Made by a program: the position numbers and the translations under genes. From positions 100,452,140 through 100,516,139 of the forward strand of contig CM066992.1 of assembly GCA_033977485.1 (NCBI GenBank): DNA of 64,000 nt, given 5' to 3'. The first letter of the stretch is position 1; each line of letters opens with the position of its first letter. This document shows, piece by piece, positions 1-10,700 of the stretch. The stretch comes from Hydrangea macrophylla. Its lineage: Eukaryota; Streptophyta; Magnoliopsida; Cornales; Hydrangeaceae. The notes under the pieces are model-generated. The model was not told the origin of the DNA. It was given only the letters and a program-made list of their open reading frames with translations, and ran no database searches.

Positions 1-660
1 TATTTCTTACAAATTTTATACCGTTGGAACCGTGTCGACGAGGGTTACAAAACTAGTACCATTGTTGATACCTTTTGAGCAAAAGAAAAAAATTCTTATT
101 TTTACATGCCATGTTCCAGACGAACCAAATAAAATTTTCACTTAACATTCACGTATACTAAGTTGATATGTTGTGAGGAAAAAAAATGTTCACTTTGTTC
201 TTAAGGATGGTTTTAGTGAAATTTCACAAGAATTTTGCATTTTGTTTGGGCTGAAAAACTATGTTTTATAATTGTTTGTAAAATTTGATTTTTTTAAAAA
301 CGAAATATGCATTGTAATGTGAAAAAAATAGAGTGAAATTTCACTTGGCATACCTGAATATTAAGTGAAATTTCACTAAACTCGTGCATGAAAATTAAGT
401 AAAATTTCACATAAATCGACATTTGAGGGACTTTTTAACAAACTAAGTATCAAATTGAACTTTAAACTCTAGAGAGTTGCTTCTAGTGACTTTTAGGATA
501 GTTAGTTAGTGAAGTTTTACTTGTTATACAAGAAAACTAAGTGAAATCTCACTGAATGAGTACACGAATGTTAAGTTTAACTTCAAGTTTTTCAGGAAGA
601 AGACATGTACGGGTTCAGTGAATTTTCACTTAATATTTATGTATGCCAAATTTATATATT
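1..660. repeat. Repetitive AT-rich DNA, left arm of an inverted repeat
   Basis: No gene is visible here. Bases 1-100 are the left arm of an imperfect inverted repeat whose right arm is at about 4825-4920; both contain GTGTCGACGAG and TACAAAACTAGTACCATTG when read in the same sense. The stretch is dotted with the palindrome AGTGAAATTTCACT and close variants near 215, 334, 362 and 541. Bases 205-315 are related in direct orientation to 4475-4570. It looks like decayed repeat DNA into which the neighbouring MULE later inserted. Confidence 0.6.
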
Positions 661-761
661 GGGTTAATTTCAAAAACACCCCCTCAACTATGACCCGTTT
701 TCAACTCGCTCCCCTAAACTTTTTTTTCCGACAAATTGACCCCCTCCGTTTGTTTTATTTG

Positions 762-2809
762 TGTCACAGCCCGGTCCCACAATAGCGGAACCGGAGCACG
801 TGGCACGCCACCGAGGCTAAACCAATTCATTAACGTTCCCAAAATTAGGTTTGAAGAACACACGCAGCGGAAAAACAAAACACATTTTCAAACCAGAGGT
901 TCAGTCGACTGCTCAGTCGACGGAGGAAGGCAGGGAATTTAATAGCAATTCCAGTCGACTGAGGCTAGGGGGTCCAGTCGACTGAGGCGGGGTCCAGTCG
1001 ACTGAGGCGGGGCCCAGTCGACTGCTTTTGCTATAATAAGAAGCAGTAGCTAACAAATACAAGGATCCAGTCGACTAAATCAGGGATCAGTCGACTGCTC
1101 CCCTGACAGCAGCACATTATGCAGAATTTCAAGTTTTAAAAGCTTTCTAACTATCACCAATGATCAACCATTCAATCCAAACTCAAGCCAAACTCAAACC
1201 AAAGTAATCCTAGCTGTATTAAAACATTTCTAAAGTAAGATTACAACATGTTACTAACTATTACAATGGTTTAAAATCCATTCTAACATACCAAATTAAA
1301 CATGGGTTAAAACAACCAAATTCTTATTACAACATTCCTATTATCCCAAAACTACAAGGTTAACATACAAGTTGCCTCACAAGCGAACTCCCAACCCACG
1401 TACTCACTTCTGCAATTCCTCACCAGCATTTACACCTGAAATGGTTATTTGAATAACCACACATATTTCGATTTGTTTAAGCTAATGCTTAGTGAATAAA
1501 ACAACATATGCACATGAATGATAAACATGTCTGCATTCACATCTCTACAATTCATACTAGTCGCCGGAGACTCACGTGCCCGTCCATACTCCCAATCCGC
1601 GACTCCTCGCCAATAAGTCCACGCGAAAGGGTAAGACCCACGATTCTTCTCTTCAATCGTGCGACCTAAATGCCTATATCGGCTCCACAAAATGACACGG
1701 TGACCACGTGCTCCTTCTGACCCAAATAAGCAACTTAACATGCTCAAATACATATCACCATGCTCGCGGTAATCAAAACATATCACCGTGCTATTGAGCC
1801 TACTTATCAATATAAATGCCCAATATGAACTACACAATATATCTCTAAGAATTAATACATGCTATTCACACAAAACATGAATACATGTCAAGAAATCATT
1901 CCAAAGACATAGTTGAATCACTCACCTCCGATTTACGCGCTTAAAATATGATCCAAAGAAAACCCGTGCACAAAGAACGTGCAAAAGTCCGTCTAGTACA
2001 ATTCCTATGGATCAAAATTCCATTTAGCAACTTTTATGAAAAATTCTAGAAAATAACTTTTCGGAAAACTTAGCTAAACAGGCCCTAATAGGTATCAAAA
2101 CGAAGCTCTTACCTCGAGGAGCTCGAATATGAAATCTAGGAGAAAACAGACTGACGGAAGGTCGTCGTTTAGCGTCGCAAAGCTCTAAGCTCCCAAAATC
2201 TCCCTATGGCCTCCTTTCTTGAATTTAGGTTAGAAGTTATGAAAAATATCTCAACCATCTCTATCTATATATAGGCAACACTGTTGGGAAATTACGTTTA
2301 CCTCCCCACGAGTTTTCCAAACTCCTAATTAGTCTCTGAAACTTTCTATACAGCTTATTCACAGCTTTACGAGTGAAACCTCAAAATTATAAAAGTTTTC
2401 GACTAAGTTTCGTTTGGTCGCTAAAACGCGAATTTCTATATGACGTTTCCGAAGTTGCTAATTAGCCTACCAAATTAATAGCGTGTTCATTCGTCCTCAC
2501 CAGGATACTAAATCTAACAACAGAAATAAATTCTAAAACAGAAAATAATACAGATATTGTAATACACAGGTAAACATTTATTTTCAGATAAACATTTAAA
2601 ATGTTCTACAGTGACCGTCTCATACTCGGAGAGACTTCACAAACAATAAATTCCTCAATCACAACAGTTTCAAAGGGTTCTCTAATACAGACACCCAAAT
2701 CAACTCGTGAGTCAAAACTCACTCAACCATGTGTCATAAGACACGCCACATCACATTATCATGCATGACAATGTAATGCAAATGAAATAACACAAATGTG
2801 GGTGTTATA
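762..2809. mobile_element. Solo LTR (about 2.05 kb) nested in the MULE
   Basis: The segment starts TGTCACAGCCCGG and ends GGGTGTTATA, and is flanked by the 5-bp direct repeat ATTTG (757-761 and 2810-2814). That is the structure left by recombination between the two LTRs of a Gypsy-like element. No gag-pol remains inside. Near its left end (902-1097) it has an array of short palindromes that is listed separately. Its end TATA departs from the usual CA, so the right boundary rests mainly on the target duplication. A short open frame at 1445-1837 on the minus strand has no recognisable domain. Confidence 0.65.
902..1097. repeat. Array of the palindrome CAGTCGACTG
   Basis: Six perfect copies of the self-complementary decamer CAGTCGACTG start at 902, 952, 975, 995, 1015 and 1088. 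Two near copies start at 914 (last bases CGG) and 1068 (last base A). Spacing is irregular, mostly 20-50 bp. Several copies are followed by AGGC or preceded by GGTC. The array lies inside the solo LTR, so it may be an LTR regulatory or structural region. No function can be assigned from sequence. Confidence 0.8.
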
Positions 2810-3330
2810 ATTTGACAAGTTGACCCCCTCCGTTTGTTTGCAAATGAAAATGGGCATGTGCCCATCACGTGAGAGCAAAAATGGACACTTTTACCCTTTG
2901 TGTCTAAAATGAGTTTGATCTCTCTTTACAGTCTACCCTGATTTCTCACTCTCCCCTCTCCCCCCCTCTCTCTCTCTCTCATTCCCTTGCCCCACACCAC
3001 CACGCCTAGTGGCGGATGTAAGGGGGGGGGGGGGGGACCCTTAGCTTTTGAAAAATTACACTTTTACATGTGTATTTTAGGAAATTTTTAAATTTTATTA
3101 AGCTTTGCCCCCCCAAAATAAGTAAACTTGTTATATAGCCCTCCAAAAAATATCAGTTAGGCTAAAAGAAAATGATTTTATATGTAAGATGTTGGACCAA
3201 TTATACTTCATTCTCCCAAAATTTGAAAAAAAAAAAAAAAAAACCTTATTATATGTAATATATTGGCTTCATTACAAATAGACCCAAAAAACCTTATTAT
3301 ATGTAATACATTGGCTTAATTACAAGCAAA

Positions 3331-3509
3331 GAGTAATGCTATGCTTCCCAAATTTTGTATCTCAAATGGTTTCCAAATACATATGACGGCAATACCAACT
3401 TCAATAATGGTGGAACGACTTCAGCATCCTCCAATCAAAATCAGGTGGGCCTACTACCACGTGTTTGAGAACCACCTAGGATACAAAATTTGATAAGCAC
3501 AGCATTACT
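3331..3509. mobile_element. Small TIR element (MITE) inside the MULE
   Basis: The left end AGTAATGCTATGCTT followed by CAAATTTTGTAT is mirrored at the right end by ATACAAAATTTG and AGCACAGCATTACT. The interior has no coding potential. Related ends are visible near 24379 and 48046, so this is a dispersed family. The target duplication is not clear, and the superfamily is left open. Confidence 0.55.
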
Positions 3510-4168
3510 CATATTTTAAATATTATTAGTTTTCGATATTATTAATCATGGATGAAATAGAAGGGAAAATACCTGAGAACTAATTTTCTTTTTCGATTTC
3601 ATTTCTTCTTTTCTCTCCCTCACTAAATCCATGAACCAAATAAAGCCTAACAGTAATAAGGGTTGATAGTTGATTGAAATTTGTAAAGTTTGGCATGATG
3701 GTAAAACAATTTGTGTAGACTAAACTAAGAGATGAGATGTAAATGAGTTGGGACAAATGTTTAGGGTGTGTTGGATTACATTTGGACCAATGTTTTATAT
3801 ATAGTTATTTTTTCTAAATTGTGGGGTTGATTTTTTGGACCAACATATTACATATAGTTTTTTATATATATAAATTGGGACCTTATAATTTAGAGAGAGA
3901 AGTTGGAGAGAGAAAGAGAGAGGGAGGGGAATGGGGTGAAGTTATTCACTTTTTTTAGATCAGGGGGTGTACTCGAAAATGGGTCATAGTTGAGGGGGTG
4001 TTTTTGCAATTCAGACCAAGGGTATATGCGTCATTTCATTACTTCCGTTAACGGCGTTTGAGACTAAAAAAAATTGATAGTTGAGGGGGTGAAGTTGTTC
4101 ACTTTTTTAAATCAGGGGGTGTACTCAAAAACGGGTCATAGTTGATGGGGTGTTTTTGCAATTAACCC

Positions 4169-5266
4169 TTATATATTTTGAGGAAAAAAAAAAGACGAAT
4201 AGCAACAAGGTCATTGCTACCTCATTAAGGCTTAGTTTGGCCCCATTTTGGTGCTTCTCCTTTTTTAAAGCACAATTTCATGTTGATTCATTTGGTAACT
4301 AGTTTATGAGCTTTGCAAAAATGGAACTTAGGGCTTTTTTGGGGATAGTTTTTAAAAGCTCTAGAAAACTTAATATTTTATGTATATCAAGTGAAATTTC
4401 TCTTATTATTTATGTATATAAAAACATGAAAATCTTTTTTCTCAAAACATATCAATAATAAAATTAAAAAAAAAACGAATTTTAACAAGAATTTCTGCAT
4501 TTGTTTTGGTTGAAAAATTATGTTTTATAATTGATTATGAAATTTGCATATTTTAACAAAATATGCATTGTTTAAAAAAAAAAACAATTAACTCGTACAT
4601 GAACATTAAGGCTTAGTTTGGCCCCCCATTTTGGTGCTTTTTTTTTTAAAGCACAATTTCATGTTAATTCATTTGGTAACTAGTTTATGAGCTTTGCAAA
4701 AATTGAACTTAGGGCTTTTTTGGGAGAGCTTTTGAAAGCTCTAAAATTGAGTGAAATTTCACTTAATATTTTATGTATATCAAGTGAAATTTCACTTATT
4801 ATTCATGTATGTAAAAACATGAATTTTTTTTTTCTCAAAACATATCAACAATGGTACTAGTTTTGTAGCTCTCGTCGACACGATTCCAACGATATAAAAT
4901 TTGCGAAAAACAGAGTTATAGGTCAAAAGTTTTGGATGTTTAAAGTTTAAAAATATTTTTCGAAATTAGAAATAATACGGTACACTGCTCGCACGGTGCG
5001 AGCAGCCTTTGAAGAAGACGCGCGTGTCGGCGACGGTGGTTGTTTATTGGAGATCCTATGGTGAGCGCACTTATACCGTGCGAGCACCAACTGTCAACTT
5101 TTTGTCATTTTTGTTAAGTCACTCTCTAATTTGTACTTTAACTTAATAAATGGTGTATCGAAGTCCTTTTTGATAAATGTCCCCTTTTATAAACTATACA
5201 ACAAAAAAGAAGCGAAAAAAAGAAAAGAAAAAAAAGGAAACCACAAAACCTTCACAAAAAAGGGCT
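4169..5266. repeat. Direct duplication and inverted-repeat arm, no gene
   Basis: A block beginning ATTAAGGCTTAGTTTGGCCC occurs at about 4225-4470 and again at about 4607-4850, a degenerate tandem duplication with a period near 390 bp. The second copy runs into the right arm (about 4825-4920) of the inverted repeat whose left arm begins the window. Palindromes AGTGAAATTTCACT lie near 4752 and 4784. At 4985-5090 there is a hairpin-prone GCTCGCACGGTGCGAGC with a partial echo downstream. An open frame of 62 codons at 5131-5319 is lysine-rich low complexity and is not credited as a gene. Confidence 0.6.
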
Positions 5267-5390
5267 GGAGGATCCACGGCTTCCCTTCGAGGGCAGCACC
5301 CCATGTGGGTGTTGCATGATCACAAGTGATTTAGATTGTGGTCATGCAATACCCTTATGAATGACTGCCCCCAAAAGGAATCGAGGATCC
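5267..5390. repeat. Foldback (MITE-like) element, unit A copy
   Basis: Arms GGAGGATCC...and GGAATCGAGGATCC with inner CATGTGGGTGTTGC and its partial complement form a hairpin. The homologous hairpin in unit B at 25444-25563 is better preserved and has the same order of motifs, so the foldback predates the tandem duplication. It marks the left boundary of the duplicated unit as far as it can be followed. Confidence 0.6.
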
Positions 5391-5457
5391 TTACCCCCAC
5401 AAAAATGTCACCCTCAATTAATATATCTACCGTAAAAAACAGCTCCCCTTTCGAATC

Positions 5458-5591
5458 GGGCAATACTAGGGGCACTAACAAAATTCACTAACACTCTCTA
5501 TCTCTCTCCTAGTGGTACTGTGGAGTCCACTGTGTGCCACTAAAAGAAAGATAGAGTATGTTAGTAAGTGTTAGTGGAATTTGTATTACCC
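5458..5591. mobile_element. Foldback MITE specific to unit A
   Basis: Two arms containing CACTAACA...CTCTATCT and AGATAGAG...TGTTAGTG are inverted copies around a centre near 5525. In unit B the matching sequence passes straight from CAGCTCCCCTTTC to ATTAAAATAG, so this segment is an insertion after the duplication. It has no coding capacity. The rest of 5592-6339 is single-copy-like 3' flank of gene A, and its counterparts can be followed at 26040-26360 and 31745-32070. Confidence 0.65.
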
Positions 5592-6339
5592 CAAATATTA
5601 CTCTATTAAAATAGCCTTTAACATGAATGATATGGACTAAATATAATAGCTTACTATTCCTAGTGGGGGTCCAAAGCCATTTCTTCGTAGCTTTGTCATA
5701 TTACTATGCTTTACAGTGGTAGTTTCTATGGAGTAGTACTTTTAAGTTTTATTAGTAATACTTTTGTGTTGTTTTATTTCGTTTCTTTGTGTTGGTAACA
5801 ATCATGGGAGGGGAGAATGGTTAATTATGGTATAAATAGTTGGCAGGGTTAGAAGAAAATAAATTTAGGGATACTACTTGGAGAAGCACTTGTACAATAG
5901 AGCGTTGTTTGCCTGTTTGGCACTTGGTTTGGAGTCCCAACCCCAAAACCCTAATTTTATACTGTACATGTTTTTATTCCATATTTCTTCTGATTTGAGC
6001 ATTGCATGGCATCACTTTGGGTCAGGGCCGACTTAAAGGAATGATTAATCATTTTCCCATGAATAATTATATTACACGGAAACCATTCCTGTCCATAAAA
6101 ATAAGCTAAGTACAACAGAGTAGAAATTATAGTCTACAGTGGAGTACAACAAACTACAATCTAATGCTCTTTAGCTTCAGCATTTCATACAACTTTGATC
6201 TTTGGCAGGTCAATTAAAACTGCGTGCCAATTTTGTAATACTTGCACATGTTCTGAGGTCCGGAAGCACGGCATTTGCATCTTCAGCAACGCCTTCGGCT
6301 ATGTCATTAGATTCAAAATATACGACACAGAATAAAAAA

Positions 6340-7673
6340 TTATGTAGCTTTAACCTTCCCTAATTGGTACCGTGTCAAATCTTCGGAGTAAAGTATGCCA
6401 TCCGGTGAAATGAGACGCCTTAGCGCAATAAAAAACCGAGACTGGAGCAAAAAAAAAAAAAAAGAGGAAAATAATTAAATTTTATACATTAAGAATAGGG
6501 GAAAAAAAGGATAGAAAATATTGATGGACGAGCAAAGGAATGGTTTCTATACCCATTGAAATCCTACGAGGGCGTACCAGCAACCTGGCAAACCAATTCC
6601 TCCATTGCTCACAAACTGGCACAAAGAAAAGGTAAGAGAGCAACGTCAATTCAAGGAGGTAATAACTTTGAAGTCACATGTTTGGGGATAGGGGTGGCAA
6701 TCGTGTCGTGTTGGGTCATAATCGTGTCGTGTCATAATCGTGCCGTGTCAATAATCGTGTCATTTCTAAACGTGTCAAAAACCTAAACCCATACCCGTCT
6801 AATGCATTTCACGTGTCACCCATTTACCCACAAACCCGTGTAATGAACAAGCCGCTTTCTCGTAACCTTTTTTTTTTTTTGCTTGTATAACATGACCTAT
6901 TTAATAGATTGACGCCATGTAATAAAAAACCAAACATAGAGGAAAACAAATGAAGCGGCACGATTCTAAGAACACAGTCTTCCCACCTAATGTACCAACT
7001 ACCAACAAGTCAACAACAATAAATGATCAATTGTTCCAAATTTAAACTAATTAAGTCGCAAATAACAATATCTAACTATTATACATGTATTAAAATAATA
7101 AAAATAAATAAATATTACTTGCTTTAAAATAAAAAAGTATTAAAAATATATATATTTCCAAAAATACCCTTTATAATCGTGTTAAATGGATTGACCCAAT
7201 TAAAACATGATCCAACCCGTTTATTAATCGTGTTCAACGGGTCGACCCGTTTATGATCCATACTCGTATAAGCTAAACCCAAACCCGTTTAATTCGTGTC
7301 ATATTCGTGTAGTGTTGGTGTGTCGTGTCGAAAATTGCCACCCTATTTGGAGACAGTAAAAGAAAAGGAAAACAAGAAAGAAAAAAAAAAAATCTTAAGA
7401 TTTTCCTCCATGCATAGATAACAATCAATAGAAATTAGAAATGTTCAAATGAAAAGAAGAGCTCAATAAAAGAGGAAAATAATGACTCGCAAAATACAAT
7501 TTTCAGTTAATTTTTACACACTTTTTTTTTCATCTCATTATCCTCCAAGTTCCTTAGCGTTTTTCTTTCCTTCGAACCAAACCAAGCTTAGGGTGGGTGA
7601 CACTAAGGATTACCGCCTACAGAGCATTTCATTTATTGTTCTGTTTGAATAGCGCAGCATCAATCCACCAAAA

Positions 7674-7726
<53 letters not shown>

Positions 7727-10700
7727 AAATTAAATCTCATACCAATAGGACAAGAGCTCCCAAACAAAAGCATCCAGTCATTGATAAGCTAAGAAATTTA
7801 AGATCCCTTCCAGCCTGCACAAGAAAACATGTGTAAATGGTACTAGAACAGCAGTTTCTGTATATGCTTGTCCAGATAAATGCTTGCTAGTACAAGGGGT
7901 TATGATCATGTAAAGCAAGCCTGAAAATTGCAAGAGCATTTTGTGATGAACAGAAAGTGATTTGGAATCTATATTTTTGTAAAAGAAAGGAAAATGATAT
8001 ATTGAATTCAATTGAAAAATGATTACAAGAAGAGCCTAATATATATAGGCTTAGCTAGAAGCTACACTTTTACAATCTAACCGATTACACTATTTACAAA
8101 ATATTATCCTCTAACACTCCCCCTCAAGCTGGAGCATACATATCATATGCACCAAGCTTGTCACATATATATTTAACCCGAGTCCCAACTAATGCTTTTG
8201 TGAACAAATCGGCTAACTGATCCGCGGATTTCACGTGAACGGTATTGATTACTTTCTCTAGAAGTTTTTCCCGAACAAAATGACAATCAACCTCAATGTG
8301 TTTTGTCCTCTCGTGGAATACTGGATTGGAAGCTATATGAACGGCAGCTTGATTGTCACAAAGTAAATTCATAGGACATGACTGAGTAAACCCAAGCTTT
8401 TCTAGTAGATGCTTCATCCACACTAATTCACACGTAGTATGTGCCATAGCCCTGTATTCAGACTCAGCACTCGACCTAGAAACTACTGTTTGCTTCTTGC
8501 TCTTCCAGGACACAAGATTACCACCAACCAAAACACAGTATCCTGTAGTGGATCTCCTATCACCAGGAGATCCAGCCCAATCAGCATCACTGTAGCTCTC
8601 AATACGTATATGACCGCGATCCTGGTACAATAAACCACGGCCTGGAGCTCCTTTGAGATACCTCAAAATACGCATCACTGCCTCCCAATGTGCGGTACGA
8701 GGAGAACTCATGAACTGACTGATGACACTCACTGAAAAGGCAATGTCATGTCTAGTAACAGTAAGATAATTAAGCTTACCAACCAGACGTCTATACTGCT
8801 CAGGATCCTCCAATAACTCCCCTTGATCTGATAGTAACTTGGTGTTAGGATCCATAGGAGACTCCACAGGTTTGGATCCTAACATCCCTGATTCTGATAG
8901 GAGATCAAGAACATACTTCCTTTGAGATAAGCAAATCCCTTCACTTGACCTGGCAACCTCAATACCCAAAAAATATCTAAGCTGCTCGAGGTCCTTGGTT
9001 TGAAATTTGTTTTGCAGAAATAACTTCAACTCCAAAATACCCTTGCAGTCATCTCCGGTTATAACAATGTCATCAACATATACAAGCAAGAAGATTTTAC
9101 CTGCTTTAGTATGTCGATAAAAGACTGAATGATCAACACCACATCTCTGGAGTCCAAATTCAGCAACTACATCACTGAACCTACCAAACCAGGCATGAGG
9201 AGACTGTTTCAGGCCATACAAAGATCTTCTTAATCTACATACCATATTCGACTCCCCCTGAGCAACAAACCCAGGTGGTTGCTCCATATATACCTCTTCC
9301 AACAAAGTGCCATTAGAGCATCTCCAATGGGAGAGCCATCACCCTAGGCAAAACCCTCAACTACCAAAATGCCTAGTTAAAATCTAAAATTTGGTCTCCA
9401 ATGCAAAGAGCCATCACATGAGCCAAAATGCCTCTTTCCCAATTGGAGAGCCAAATTGCCTAGTGATTATGAGGTGAGCTAAAAAAAGGGAGCCAATGAT
9501 CATGGTGGTTGGTCATATGTGCTTCAATTTGATTGGGTTTGGGATGTGGGCCAAGTCATTATTGAATGAAAAAATGGCAAAACAAAATAAATGGCTAGTC
9601 ATTTGGCTAGTGTGGTTGGAGTGGCTTTGGTATATCGACTAGGCATTTTCCTATTCAACTAGCCAAATTGGTATTTTGCCTAGTCCATTTGCCTAATCCC
9701 ATTGGAGTTGCTCTTAAGGAAGGCATTCTTGACATCAAGCTGATGTAAGGGCCAGTGATATATGGCTGCAAGAGAAATGAGGAGACGAACAGAGGTGATC
9801 TTAGCCACAGGAGAGAACGTCTCGGAATAGTTAAGGCCATAAACCTACGTATAGCCCTTGGAAACAAGGCGGGCTTTCAGGCGATCTATTGTGCCATCAG
9901 GGTGCACTTTAACAGTATAAACCCAACGACATCCCACTACTGTCTTGCCCGAAGGAAGAGGAACTAAGTCCCAAGTACCAGTATCTCGTAAGGCAGACAT
10001 CTCATCCTCCATTGTCTGTCTCCATCCGGAGTGGGTAAGAGCCTCTGCAATAGTGTTAGGAACAAACACAGAAGACAAAGAGGTAACAAACGAAGAAAAA
10101 CCAGGAGACCGACGATTGTAAGAGACAAAGTTGGAAATAGGATGAGAAGTACAAGAGCGCTTACCCTTACGGAGAGCAATGGGAAGGTCAGATTCTGATG
10201 GAGGTGGATCTGAAGACGCAGAGGCGGTTGATGGAGTAGCAGAATCCGGAACGGTCCGAGGGCGGCGAGTGTATGTCTGCAAGTGTAGGCGATCCAGGCG
10301 GGAGGAAACCTCTGGGGTGGGAAGGACAGGGAATGTGGGAGGTATTGCAAGAGGTAAGGGAAGCATAAAATCAGGATCGCCCATAGAGTGGGACTCTGAA
10401 TAGTATGGAGTGGACTCAAAAAATGTAACATCTGCTGAAACAAAGAAACGGCGCAGGGTAGGGCTATAACAACGATAGCCTTTCTGAACACGAGAGTACC
10501 CTAAGAAAACACACTTAATAGCACGTAGGTCTAACTTGTCAGTGCCCGGGGTAAGCTGATGGACAAAACAAACACATCCGAAAACACGTGGACTAACTGG
10601 AAACAGAGACTCAGTAGGAAATAATGTAGCATGAGGAGTGCATCCATCTAGAACAGAGGAAGGCATACGATTAATTAAATGACAAGCAGTAAGAACTGCA

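Larger units (their letters stand above)
661..4168. mobile_element. Non-autonomous Mutator-like element (MULE)
   Basis: The ends are inverted copies beginning GGGTTAATT, followed by CAAAAACACCCC and CAACTATGACCCGTTTT, matching over about 42 bp. The element is flanked by a perfect 9-bp target duplication TTATATATT (652-660 and 4169-4177), the size expected for Mutator transposases. No transposase reading frame is present, so it would depend on a partner. It carries a nested solo LTR (762-2809), hAT-like debris with a G-run near 3024-3038, and a small TIR element (3331-3509). The right end has an internal duplication, because the block containing GGGTCATAGTTGAGGGGGTG occurs both near 3980 and at the very terminus. 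Confidence 0.8.

Noticed and set aside
902..1097. Palindrome array considered as CRISPR or as restriction-site linker contamination
   Set aside because: Spacers are uneven and short for CRISPR, and the array is inside an LTR with a proper target duplication, so a cloning artefact is unlikely.
7597..7836. Plus-strand open frame with CVCVC and ERERER
   Set aside because: It is the TG/AG microsatellite in gene A intron 12 and crosses exon 12 on the wrong strand.
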